DNA from: JAJDXW01 sp965214795
GTDB lineage: Bacteria; Pseudomonadota; Gammaproteobacteria; HK1
Direction of reading: 5' to 3'
NCBI GenBank assembly: GCA_965214795.1
Contig: OZ243976.1
Coordinates: 620,001 to 684,000 of the forward strand
DNA length: 64,000 nucleotides
Part shown: piece after piece, positions 36,168 to 45,107 of the stretch
How the letters are laid out: each line of letters starts with the position of its first letter
Numbering within the stretch: the stretch's first letter is position 1
Position numbers and translations under genes: made by a program
Notes under the pieces: generated by a model
What the model was told of the DNA's origin: nothing
What the model saw: the letters and a program-made list of their open reading frames with translations, nothing else
The model's database searches: none

Positions 36168-39100
36168 ATGCCCGCCCCCGACCCCAACACCCGCGCCCAC
36201 CTCGAATGGCTTGGATTCATCCAGCCGAACGGCCTCGTGGTCTCCGCCCCGGCGCTTGCGAAGGCGGGCGCGATCCTGAACCGCCAGGATGCGGAGGGGC
36301 AGAGCCGGCTCGCCGGCTGCCTCCGCGAGCGGGTGCTCGACCCTGCACGCGGCCCGGAGCTCTGCCTCCCCGACTTCCGCGCGTTCGCCGCCGCGGTGCT
36401 TGGCTGGGGGTTCTCGTCCCGCGGGTATGCCGGCACGGAGGAAGCCCCGATTCCGGCCGAGCTGGAGGTTCCCCTTCCGGACTACGGCGAGACCCTCCGG
36501 CCCGATTTCGCGGTGCGCGAGCGCGACCCGCGGGACGGGGAGCCGCCTTGGCAGTTTCTCGTGCAGGTGGTCGACGCGGGACAGGACTTCGACGCGCCGG
36601 CAACCGCCTTCGGCGCCGGAGCCGGGCCGCGCCGTCTCGACGCTTCGCCCCAAGGCCGTACCGAGCGTCTGCTTCGCGGGACCGGTGTTCCGGCCGGGCT
36701 GCTCTTCAACGGCGTTGCGCTCCGCCTCATCTCCGCCCCGCGCGGCGAAAGCTCCGGCTGGATGGACTTCCGCGTCGCGGACATGAACCGCACCGCCGGG
36801 CGCCCCCTCTGCTCCGCCCTTCGCCTGCTCCTCTCCGAACAGCGCCTCCTCGCGCTGCCCCGCGACCAGCGGCTCGCCGCCCTCCTCGAGGACAGCCGCA
36901 GATACCAGAACGAGGTGAGCGAGCGTCTCGCGGAACAGGTGATGCACGCCCTTTACGAGCTCGTCCGGGGGCTCCAGGCCGCCCACGACGCCTCCGCCGG
37001 GGAGCTGCTTCGCGAGCCACTCGCCGAGGACGGCGACCGGGACGATGTCTACCGCGGGCTCCTCTCCGTCATTCTGCGTTTGGTCTTCCTCCTCTACGCC
37101 GAGGAGCGCGGCATGCTGCCGGAGGACGACACCTTCCTCCGCCACTACTCGCTCACCGGCCTCTACGAGCGCCTGCGAGAAGACGCCGCCCTGCATCCGG
37201 ACACCATGGACCAACGGTTCGGCGCCTGGGCGCAGCTCCTCGTCCTGTTCCGTCTCATCCACGACGGAGCACGCGTGCACCGCACCGGCGGCGCCGTCAC
37301 CCTCCCGGAACGCCGCGGCGCCCTGTTCGACCCGGATCGCTTCCCGTTCCTCGAAGGCCGGTACGCCGATGCGGGAGTCCGGCAGATCGTCGAGCGCGTC
37401 CGGCCGCCCCTCGTCTCGGACGGGGCGGTGTACCGGGTGCTTGAGAAGCTTCTCGTCCTCGACGGCGAGCGCATCTCCTACCGCACCCTCGATGTCGAGC
37501 AGATCGGCTCGGTGTACGAGACGATCATGGGCTTTCGGATGGAGATCGCGACCGGCCGCTCGGTCGCGATCAAGCCCGCGAAGAAGCTCGGCGCGCCGAG
37601 CACCATCGATCTCGACGCGCTGCTGGCACAGCCGGAGGGCAGGCGCGCCCGTTGGGTGCAGGCGCATGCGGACCGCAACGTGACGGATACCGTCGCCAAG
37701 GCGCTTCGGGCGGCGGTTACCTTGGAAGACCTGCATGCGGCGCTGGATCGCATGCTCGACAAGGATGCGACCCCGGACCTCGTCCCGCCCGGCGCCCTCG
37801 TGTTGCAACCGAACGAGGAGCGACGCCGCTCGGGCTCCCACTACACGCCCCGGGAGCTGACCGAGCCCATCGTGCGCCATACGCTCGCGCCCGTCCTGGA
37901 TCGGCTGCGCGGCGCGGACGGCCGGGCGCCGACCCCGGCGCGGATCCTCGACCTCAAGGTCTGCGACCCGGCGATGGGCTCCGGCGCGTTCCTGGTCGAG
38001 ACCTGCCGCCAGCTCGCCGACGCCCTGATCGACGCGTGGGGCGCGCACGGCGAGATGCCGGCCATCCCGCCCGACGAGGACGAGGTGATCTTCGCCCGCC
38101 GCCTCGTTGCCCAGCGCTGTCTCTACGGCATCGATCGGAACCCGATGGCCGTGGACCTCGCCAAGGTCTCGCAGTGGCTGAGCACCTTGGCGCGAGACCA
38201 TCCGCTCACCTTCGTGGACCACGCCTTCCGTCACGGCGACTCCCTGGTCGGGCTCACCCGCCGGCAGGTCGAGGCATTCCACTGGCTCCCGGACACGGAA
38301 CCTTTCCAGGCCGGCTTCGAGGTCATGCGGGTTCGCGAGCACCTGGCAAAGGCGGCGGCGCTTCGCCGCCGCATCCGGGACGCGGGCGAGGAGGTTTCCG
38401 ACCGGGAGCGCCACGACCTCTGGCACGACGCGCGCAACGAGATTGACGCGATACGCCTCTATGGCGACCTCGCCCTCGCCGCATTCTTCGCGGAGGCGAA
38501 GCCGAAGCCGCGGGAGGCGAAGCGGCTCGAGTTCGCCGGCGCGGTCGTGGAAGGCGAGGCGATCCGCTACCTGAGCTGGCTGGAGGAACAGCGCCACGGC
38601 AACCCGCCCCTCGCCCCGTTCCACTGGGAGATCGAGTTCCCCGAAGTCTTCGACCGGGAGAACCCGGGCTTCGACGCATTCGTCGGCAACCCGCCGTTCG
38701 CGGGGAAGAATGCCGTCGCGGCCGGCAACGTCGCGGGTTACCCCGACTGGCTCAAGACCCTGCACGAGGAGAGCCACGGCAACGCGGACCTCGTGGCGCA
38801 CTTCTACCGGCGCGCGTTCCACCTGCTGCGGGGCGGCGGCGCGTTCGGACTGATCGCCACCAACACCATCGCCCAGGGAGACACCCGGTCGAGCGGCCTT
38901 CGCTGGATCTGCGAGCACGGCGGCGAGATCTACCGAGCCACCAAGCGGGTCAAGTGGCCCGGCGACGCGGCCGTGGTGGTGAGCGTCCTGCACGTCGCCA
39001 AGGGTTGGTTGGCCGGAGACGAGGCGACCGGAAGTGAGGTTGCCGGGGAGGAGCTTTTCGCGGAAGGGTTGGTCGGGGACGGGCCGGCGACGGGCCGCTT

Positions 39101-39751
39101 GGCTAGGGATGACCTTTTCGGGGAAGAGTTGGCGAGAGGCAGGCTCGTAGCGGGCCGCTCTATCGGAGACGCTCTTTTCGGGGAAGGGTCGGCCAAGGGC
39201 GGCCGGCAACGGGCCACCTTGCCCGGGAGCAAGGTGCTCGACGGCGTGAACGTAGAGGACATCACCGCGTTCCTCTTCCACCGGGGCGGCCACGCAGACC
39301 CGGTGCGGCTCGCGGCCAATGCCGAGAGGAGGCCCCTCGGATCGCCGAGCTTCGTGAGCTGCACGCCGCCATGGACTGCGCCGTCGTCCACGCCTACGGC
39401 TGGACCGACCTCCCCACCGACTGCGACTTCCTCCTCGACTACGAGATCGACGAAGCCACCTGGGGCCGCAAGAAGAAGCCGTACCGCTACCGCTGGCCGG
39501 ACCCTGTCCGCGACGAGGTGCTCCCCCGCCTCCTCGCCCTCAACGCCGAGCGCGCCGCCGAAGAGGCCCGCGCCGGAGCCACCGCCCATGCGACCCGCAG
39601 GAAATCCACGCCCGACCCCACACGCTCACGATACCCACAACCCCCACCCTACCGCCCCACCCTCAAGGTCGCCGAACCGCGCGGCCTTTGGGGTGATAAT
39701 CCCCCGAGTGAACCTGATACCGGAGGCAACGCCAATGGACAGGAAGATTAA
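36168..39751 (+). pseudogene. drmMI: DISARM drmMI (adenine methylase), internal deletion and frameshift
   Basis: The frame from 36168 encodes an Eco57I/PglX-like N6-adenine methyltransferase. Its order is an N-terminal region (LCLPDFRAFAAAVLGWGFSS), GSHYTPRELTEPIVRHTLAP, SAM-binding motif I KVCDPAMGSGAFLVETCRQL, and the catalytic NPPF in FVGNPPFAGKN. After ITAFLFHRGGHADPVRLAAN (about 39310) the sequence jumps, out of frame, to the family C-terminus RELHAAMDCAVVHAYGWTDL and DFLLDYEIDEATWGRKKKPY, ending at 39751. The target-recognition segment of some 200-250 codons is gone. In DISARM this enzyme marks host DNA, so its loss would leave host DNA unprotected. The end overlaps the next gene. Confidence 0.85.
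39010..39215 (+). repeat. Three in-frame ~60-bp degenerate repeats inside drmMI
   Basis: CTTTTCGCGGAAGGGTTGG (39055), CTTTTCGGGGAAGAGTTGG (39115) and CTTTTCGGGGAAGGGTCGG (39174) recur at about 60-base spacing. They encode GEELFAEGL, RDDLFGEEL and GDALFGEGS. The tract lies between the methylase core and the LFHRGGH segment, where relatives have only a short loop. Confidence 0.8.
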
Positions 39752-40133
39752 GCACCTGGAATTCATCCAGGGCGTCATCAACCGCCTCGCGTCCGACTCG
39801 TTCCGGATGAAGGGATGGTGCGTGGTCCTGGTCGCCGCCCTGTTCGTCCTGCTGGCGCGGGAGGGGCGAACCGAGTTTGCTGCAATCGCCCTGATCCCCG
39901 TGATCGCCTTCTGGGGACTCGACGGCTACTTCCTGTGGCAGGAGCGCCTGTTCCGGGCGCTGTACGACCACGTGCGGGCTCTTTCGGACAGCGACATCGA
40001 CTTCTCGATGAACGTCAACGCGTTCAGGAACGGCCGCGCGCAGACTTGGCTGGGCGCAACGTTTTCGAAAACGCTGGTTTTCTTCTACGGAGCGCTGCCT
40101 CTTGCCGTCGGCCTCACGATAGCCGTCAGCTAA
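39735..40133 (+). CDS. Small membrane protein, paralogue of 22448-22846
   Basis: 132 residues; ATG at 39735 with GGAGG seven bases before it, overlapping the end of drmMI. It has the same layout as the chromosomal paralogue: helix DRKIKHLEFIQGVINRLASD, membrane segments CVVLVAALFVLLA and IPVIAFWGLDGYFLW, a RLFRALYDHVRALSDSDIDF motif, and a final helix. The strong conservation of the soluble DxDIDFSM region suggests a specific function. Its place in the island hints at a membrane effector, but no activity can be assigned. Confidence 0.75.
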   Translation: MDRKIKHLEFIQGVINRLASDSFRMKGWCVVLVAALFVLLAREGRTEFAAIALIPVIAFWGLDGYFLWQERLFRALYDHVRALSDSDIDFSMNVNAFRNGRAQTWLGATFSKTLVFFYGALPLAVGLTIAVS

Positions 40134-40178
40134 TCCAGGAAGGAGATGGAGATCACGTACAGCGGCAGAACGCAGTAT

Positions 40179-40193
40179 CGGTTATAGTAACCG
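40179..40193. promoter_or_regulatory. 15-bp inverted repeat upstream of the base-modification-like gene
   Basis: CGGTTATAGTAACCG, with perfect 6-bp arms around TAG, lies 60 bp before the gene at 40254. The local sequence becomes AT-rich here. It could be an operator or a small hairpin. Confidence 0.4.
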
Positions 40194-40253
40194 TTGAATT
40201 ATCACATTTTCAGAAATCAGAAGGTGCTCATCCACACAATATTCGGGTTTGAC

Positions 40254-41351
40254 ATGACCGACTTTGCTCCAAAACCCTTCATCCCACTGGTAAAGCGAAC
40301 TCCGCCAAAGCCTTCGATATTATATCCGGTTCTCTGGTCTTTCGCCCATGAGCGCCATCGTATCTACTTGCGGCGTGTTGCCGGAGATGCCCGCCCATGG
40401 ACAAATGACCTGGTGCTCTCAAGCCATAAATTCACGAATTCATTCCGGGCCGCGGACAGAGTAAGTCAATATTTGATTCACCTGGTATATTCGGATCCTG
40501 AAACGAATGACGAAACGTTATTTCTACGAACTCTTTTATTAAAGATTTTCAACAAGATCGATACATGGAAAGAGATTACAGATAATCTCGGTATACCCGT
40601 CGCCCACAAATTCAATTATGAAGCGTGTGAAAACCTGTTGGACGGCTTTCGACGAGCGGGAAGACCGATCTACTCGGCCGCATACATCATGCCCTCTGGC
40701 GGACACTCCGGCACCCCGAAACACCGGATGCATCTGCGGCTAATTCGGAGGATGATCAAGGATCGACTTCCTCCGAAGCTTCGAGGAACCAAATCTATGG
40801 CGGAAGCGTATGAATTTCTTCTCTCCTATCCTACGTTGGGTCCGTTTCTCGCCTTTCAGTACGTTATCGATCTCAATTACACAACATTGATGAACCACTC
40901 GGAGCGGGACTTCGTGGTCGCAGGCCCGGGCGCTCTGGACGGACTATCGAAGTGCTTCGAATCCTTGGGGGACTACGGTCCCGTTGACACCATACGATGG
41001 CTCTCGGACATACAGAGTGAAGAATTTACACGTTACGGACTCGATTTCGATGGTCTTTGGGGTCGTCCGCTTCAGCCAATCGACATTCAAAATCTTTTCT
41101 GTGAAGTCTCGAAATATACGCGAGTCACGCATCCGGAGATCAAGGGTCGTACCGGCCGTAAACGCATCAAGCAGAGATTCAAAATGACGGGGGCGCTGCC
41201 ACAGCCCTTTTTCCCACCAAAGTGGGGTTTGAACCAAAAAATCGAAAGGTGGCTCAAGATCAGGGGCCATGCAGGTTCGGAACGTCCCGGAACGTTCCTG
41301 ATGGCTCCGTCCCTACCTGCATTGGCCCCAGGTAACAAAGATTCCGACTGA
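40254..41351 (+). CDS. 5-hmdU DNA kinase helical / thymine-pyrophosphorylase-like protein
   Basis: 365 residues from the ATG at 40254 (start uncertain; 40194 is possible and neither has a strong ribosome binding site). Blocks include FAHERHRIYLRRVAGDARPW, then TNDLVLSSHKFTNSFRAADRVSQYLI, LLKIFNKIDTWKEI, GRPIYSAAYIMPSGG, YPTLGPFLAFQYVIDLNYTT and DFVVAGPGALDGLSKCFESL. They match the family described as 5-hmdU DNA kinase helical domain or alpha-glutamyl/putrescinyl thymine pyrophosphorylase, known from phages that hypermodify thymine. The gene is convergent with the MazG gene and overlaps it by 92 bp. G+C is near 50%, unlike its surroundings. The function in bacteria is inferred. Confidence 0.68.
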   Translation: MTDFAPKPFIPLVKRTPPKPSILYPVLWSFAHERHRIYLRRVAGDARPWTNDLVLSSHKFTNSFRAADRVSQYLIHLVYSDPETNDETLFLRTLLLKIFNKIDTWKEITDNLGIPVAHKFNYEACENLLDGFRRAGRPIYSAAYIMPSGGHSGTPKHRMHLRLIRRMIKDRLPPKLRGTKSMAEAYEFLLSYPTLGPFLAFQYVIDLNYTTLMNHSERDFVVAGPGALDGLSKCFESLGDYGPVDTIRWLSDIQSEEFTRYGLDFDGLWGRPLQPIDIQNLFCEVSKYTRVTHPEIKGRTGRKRIKQRFKMTGALPQPFFPPKWGLNQKIERWLKIRGHAGSERPGTFLMAPSLPALAPGNKDSD

Positions 41352-42387
41352 GCATATCCAGGGTCACCCCTCCTCCCCTGTTATCCCGCAAGGATCGGAA
41401 TACATCATAGCCTTTGAGAATGGCAGTCTCCCACTGCCAGAGTGGTACACTATCAACCTCGAACCCTTGCACGAATTCCTGGATAGTCTTAAGCAAATCG
41501 TAATCAACGTGGTCGATCCCTTTGTACAAATTCATTTTCTTTGCGCGGCTGAACACGATCGCTGATACTGCCTCCTCAATGATCCTCGCTCGTGCACCGT
41601 CCTGATTCTCGTCCACCTCAGGCCTGCTCTTGCGTTTACAGTTCAAAAGAGCGCGCATGACCGGTGACCATCCAAGGTACACGGCGTAGGCGAAGTGGAA
41701 GACATCGTGGAACCGGTAGAAGTCGAGATGATCTATGTTGTCGGTAAGCCGATCCCCGAAGTTCAGTCCGTTGCAGCGTAGCATCACGATCTTCCTACCA
41801 CCCCTTTCGATCTGGCGAAATTCGAAACCAAGTCTACGAGGAAGCTGTTCCTCCTCGATGAATTCATCGTCGAATAGGGGAACGAAATTTCGCGCGTCGG
41901 GCCACCGGCTTTGTATTTTTCCGAGATTTCCACAGGCAGCTTCGCTCAGGTCGACATCTGCTGTGGATGCGACTCGAAACAGCGCATTCCAGATTGCGCC
42001 GAGTTGCGCCGTTGCAACTTCGCCGGTCCCTTGTCGCAGTGTTTTCAATAGATTGCCAGCGGCTTCGCCGAGCGCAAGCGCATCTGTCAAGACATCATCG
42101 CTCCTCAAAGGCCTCGATTCAGCCAGTGTGGACAAATTCCCCAAGATGGACGGAGCAAGAACAGTCGATAAACGAATCAAATACCAGAGAAGATCTCCAA
42201 CTTCCTCGACAAGACGGTTTCGATAGGTGGGATAGGCTTGCATTTCCCGTCCCTTCTTCTTCAACTCGGAAAAGACACTTCCCGCTTCGCCAAAGACCCC
42301 GGCCGCCAATAAGTTGGCGTGGTCAGGTTTTCCAGTCAACTGGTCTGTCTTCTCCGCGGCGTTGCAGTATTCAGTGAGCCACGACAT
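41260..42387 (-). CDS. MazG-like pyrophosphohydrolase with C-terminal helical domain
   Basis: 375 residues; ATG at 42387 after AGGAGG, overlapping the TS-like gene by 17 bp. The N-terminal about 90 residues match MazG folds: AAGVFGEAGSVFSELKKKG with Glu34, and RLVEEVGDLLWYLIRLS with Glu62 and Asp65. The second Glu of the usual E-x-x-E is Ser37, so metal binding may be altered. A second helical part, IDHLDFYRFHDVFHFAYAVY and LLNCKRKSRPEVDENQDGAR, then IIEEAVSAIVFSRAKK, is typical of the larger members found beside phage-like nucleotide genes. It probably hydrolyses a (modified) dNTP to the monophosphate. It is the last gene of the six-gene operon. Confidence 0.78.
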   Translation of the reverse strand: MSWLTEYCNAAEKTDQLTGKPDHANLLAAGVFGEAGSVFSELKKKGREMQAYPTYRNRLVEEVGDLLWYLIRLSTVLAPSILGNLSTLAESRPLRSDDVLTDALALGEAAGNLLKTLRQGTGEVATAQLGAIWNALFRVASTADVDLSEAACGNLGKIQSRWPDARNFVPLFDDEFIEEEQLPRRLGFEFRQIERGGRKIVMLRCNGLNFGDRLTDNIDHLDFYRFHDVFHFAYAVYLGWSPVMRALLNCKRKSRPEVDENQDGARARIIEEAVSAIVFSRAKKMNLYKGIDHVDYDLLKTIQEFVQGFEVDSVPLWQWETAILKGYDVFRSLRDNRGGGVTLDMLSRNLCYLGPMQVGTEPSGTFRDVPNLHGP

Positions 42388-43165
42388 TGGTTTCCTCCTC
42401 TTGATCCGCGACAGTACGAATTTCCCCAAGCAGTCTCCGCACCCGCGCCTTCCCACCACTCAGGAACGCATACGATGAGTGAACCACCAAGCTTCCGACG
42501 CGTTGACCCGTCTCGCGAGCGACGCAAGTCTGAAGTCTGGCGAGGCCGACTAGATTGCCTGGCACCTTGTATGCGTAGTCGTGGCTCCGATAGAAGGCAG
42601 TCAAGTGGATTGCCCCATCGAAGAGCTTGAACGAAAGATGGGAGAGACAAGGGCCGCCCATGTGGCGTGTACCATCCTTCGCGGTATTGTAGAGAGGCAG
42701 ATCATACTCTCCTTCGGCGATTCCCAGCTCGTAACATGACTTTTTCGGGGCATTCGTAGCAAGCTCCTTTTTCATCTTGTCGATCATCTGCTTCAGGGGA
42801 TTCATGAAACGGCCATCAGCAGTCCGCCGCCGGAGTAGACGGTAAGCATAGGTACCCCATGAAATCCTTGGATGTTTCTTGATCGTCGGATACACTTCAT
42901 CCGGATAGAACTCGAAGACACCTCGTAGCCCACGCTTGCGATATTCGTACCCGGGAAAGATAGTCTCTGCCACAGCATGCACTGGGATCTGACCTTGAAC
43001 CTCCAGAAACTCATCGATGCACCGATCGGCCGCGGCGTATTTGCTATTGCTTCCCGGCGAGCCGATCGCCAGTACAAGGTTGAGCGTAGGGCCGCTGCTT
43101 AGCAGGAATTCCACGCCCTTCATCCAGGCTTCAAGACGGGTATCGGTCTCAATCAGTTTCGGCAT
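42371..43165 (-). CDS. Thymidylate synthase-fold protein (dUMP-type)
   Basis: 264 residues; the ATG at 43165 overlaps the upstream stop by one base. Sequence identity to ThyA is low, but the active-site layout is exact: Cys173 in GGPCLSHLSF, then Arg193-Ser194-x-Asp196 in FYRSHDYAYKVPGN and Asn204. The distances of 20, 23 and 31 residues equal those of E. coli ThyA Cys146, Arg166, Asp169 and Asn177. Asn at the last site selects uracil rather than cytosine bases. The region after VVHSSYAFL lacks the clear His-x-Tyr of ThyA. It likely methylates or hydroxymethylates dUMP or a related nucleotide. Expression is coupled to the peptidase genes upstream. Confidence 0.78.
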   Translation of the reverse strand: MPKLIETDTRLEAWMKGVEFLLSSGPTLNLVLAIGSPGSNSKYAAADRCIDEFLEVQGQIPVHAVAETIFPGYEYRKRGLRGVFEFYPDEVYPTIKKHPRISWGTYAYRLLRRRTADGRFMNPLKQMIDKMKKELATNAPKKSCYELGIAEGEYDLPLYNTAKDGTRHMGGPCLSHLSFKLFDGAIHLTAFYRSHDYAYKVPGNLVGLARLQTCVARETGQRVGSLVVHSSYAFLSGGKARVRRLLGEIRTVADQEEETNVVAH

Positions 43166-43794
43166 CAGGTCACCTCGTCTGTCATCGCCAACAGGTGATG
43201 TAGATGTTGGACCAAGAAAGCATCATTGAGCCAAGCATGGCCGTCATCCCCCCAAGCAGTCCCCCAGCTATTTCGGATGAGGAAGCACCGCATCAACCCG
43301 GTGGTTCCCAACGCCACGGCGGTGACTGCGTGAAGCCCCCGGATCGCACCGTCAGGTGGAATCATCCACGGTGGCGCGGGGGAGTAGAAGGAATGCGGAG
43401 TGGAGATGCCGAGAACGGGAATATTCCCTGTGCTCAATAGAGCTTCGATCTCGTCTGGCTCTTGGTGCTTCAAGCCGCTTCTCCGTCGATAGAGGCTCAC
43501 GCCTTTCGGGGGCAGCCAGCTAGAGGGCAGTCCCCCAGGATGGTACGGGCAGTCTACTTCCGTCGGTTGTCCAGGATCTCCAAGTGTGCGGACAATGTCT
43601 GGGAAGAGCACGCCATCGGATGAACCTCCGCCGGATGCGAAGTGGTGCAGATACTCGGGGGACAGGGGCGTTCTGGATCTGCGGGCGTGTTCGTGAGCCG
43701 TTGTCGACGCCAACGACAAGCATGTCGGCCTCGCGCCTTGGTCGCGGATCGGGCCGAGCGCAGTTCGATGGTCGAGAAGAATGGTGATACTCAT
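43165..43794 (-). CDS. Papain-like (C1) cysteine peptidase
   Basis: 209 residues starting MSITILLDHR. Catalytic residues are in order: Gln19 and Cys25 in GPIRDQGARPTCLSLASTTA, His154 in IRGLHAVTAVALG and Asn174 in LIRNSWGTAWGDDGHAWLND. The Gln-Cys spacing equals that of papain. There is no signal peptide or long propeptide, so it acts in the cytoplasm and needs another form of restraint. The start ATG overlaps the stop of the upstream ImmA-I42 frame (ATGA), and its stop shares one base with the TS-like start. The upstream protein carries a chagasin-like domain, the type that inhibits C1 peptidases. Confidence 0.85.
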   Translation of the reverse strand: MSITILLDHRTALGPIRDQGARPTCLSLASTTAHEHARRSRTPLSPEYLHHFASGGGSSDGVLFPDIVRTLGDPGQPTEVDCPYHPGGLPSSWLPPKGVSLYRRRSGLKHQEPDEIEALLSTGNIPVLGISTPHSFYSPAPPWMIPPDGAIRGLHAVTAVALGTTGLMRCFLIRNSWGTAWGDDGHAWLNDAFLVQHLHHLLAMTDEVT

Positions 43795-44770
43795 GCTGCG
43801 CGCGCCAGTGCCTCAAGCCTCGCTCGTCTCGCGAATCCACTATGCTCTTTCCCGTAGTCCTCAATGTCGATCTCGATATGGCGAGAATGGCTCCGCTCCA
43901 AGGCCGGATGTGCTCAAAGACGAGCCGGTGCGTGCCCGGAGCACCGAACCGGACATACACTGCCCGAGAGGAGTGTTCCCCGTAAGCATCGTTGGGGCTT
44001 GTGGATCGCTCGTACACGATCTCGGCATTGGCACCGGTTTCAACTAGCTGCCAGAGATAACCTGCCGAAGCGTGATCCTGGACATGGACTACAAAGAGGT
44101 CATCCGGTCCGGTCTCGAGAAACGTGCCGGAATCTGACTTGGTCAATGCCCACACGTTTGCCCAAGAGTTGGTAATCAGCTCCCTCGGAGCCAAGGTGTA
44201 TTTCCGATCTTTGACAGGCTTGACCAGAAATCTACCGGCCTCCGCCCGGGTGAGAACATCGGAGGTAACCAGAGCCCAACAAGCGGCTTGGTAGCTGATA
44301 CCAAGGCGAAGGGAGAGTTGGTAGATGTTGTCGGGCTGGCGAAACTTTTGCTTGGTCCACCCGTGGCGTTGCGCCGATTCCAGCACAAGTCGTTTCGGGC
44401 CCAGCAGCTCCGCGGCGAAAGTATCCGCTGCCATCTCCTCAATTGGTCGCGATGCCGATGCATTGCGACCCGCGACTTCGATCGTTCGGTCCAGACTCAA
44501 CTGGTGTCCAAGCAATATGTGGCCTAGTTCGTGAGCCAACGTGAAGCGTTGTACGTGCAGGTCTCGTTTGGTAGTGACCATGATTCCAGAGACCCCGCCG
44601 ATGGCAACGACCGAACCCAAAAGATTCTCCAATGGCCGAAACAGAAGCGGAATTTCACGCTCGGTGACGGCACCGATGATGTCGAAGCTGGTCCGATTTC
44701 CGATCGGAAGGCTGGCGAGAACGCCGGCCGCTTTGCTGATCGCTCGCAGAATCTCGTTACGCCTGTTCAT
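43791..44770 (-). CDS. ImmA/IrrE metallopeptidase fused to chagasin-like (I42) domain, frameshifted near end
   Basis: The ATG at 44770 overlaps the XRE stop by 14 bases. Residues 1-190 are an ImmA/IrrE peptidase: zinc motif HELGH at 80-84 and the downstream EEMAADTFAAELLGP. Residues about 190-320 carry the three loops of peptidase inhibitor family I42: DHASAGYLW, GAPGTHRLVF and HIRPWSG. Near 43890-43905 the frame must shift: the original frame runs on into the next gene, whereas another frame reads HSRHIEIDIEDYGKEHSGFA and ends with a TGA overlapping the peptidase ATG, the spacing seen elsewhere in this operon. So there is a one-base lesion, a sequencing error, or frameshifting. ImmA proteins cleave partner XRE repressors. 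Confidence 0.78.
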
Positions 44771-45107
44771 CTGACTGCCTTGATTGCAGGAACTGAACGA
44801 AACGCAGAACCTCGTTGCGGTCGGTCGCTGAAAGCTCGGTGGCAGCTCGAGCCACCAAGCGGATCGTTTCTGGTTCCGTGGTCTCTTGATCCACCTCTGT
44901 GAGGCTTTCCATAGTGGTCTGATAGAGTTTGGCGAGACGGCGGAGCTCCAGGGCCCCAACGCGTCGCGACCCACTCTCGATGAGTGAGATAGCCGAACGC
45001 GGCAGGCCCAAATGGCGGGCGACCTCTTCCTGGGAGAACCCGCGGTACTCCCGTGCTTCCTTGAGCCGTGCACCAAGGGTGTCGTGGGCGGTGTGTTCGT
45101 CGTTCAT
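44757..45107 (-). CDS. XRE-family transcriptional regulator
   Basis: 116 residues starting MNDEHTAHDTLGARLKEARE. The helix-turn-helix is RGFSQEEVARHLGLPRSAIS followed by LIESGSRRVGALELRRLAKL. The C-terminal tail ATELSATDRNEVLRFVQFLQ is the form often cut by ImmA/IrrE peptidases. It overlaps both neighbours (4 bases with the preceding gene, 14 with the peptidase gene) and probably represses the promoter at 45538-45566. Confidence 0.9.
   Translation of the reverse strand: MNDEHTAHDTLGARLKEAREYRGFSQEEVARHLGLPRSAISLIESGSRRVGALELRRLAKLYQTTMESLTEVDQETTEPETIRLVARAATELSATDRNEVLRFVQFLQSRQSDEQA

Noticed and set aside
39010..39215. Possible CRISPR-like spaced repeat
   Set aside because: Units are in frame within drmMI, degenerate along their whole length and without unique spacers.
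35913..39293. Long minus-strand frame (about 1,120 codons) opposite drmMI
   Set aside because: Complement of a codon-biased methylase gene; no motif, no ribosome binding site and no sensible neighbours.
36168..40133. A single 1,321-residue methylase-membrane protein fusion
   Set aside because: The frame after the deletion point is non-homologous; the membrane protein has its own ribosome binding site and ATG at 39735 and a free-standing paralogue at 22448.
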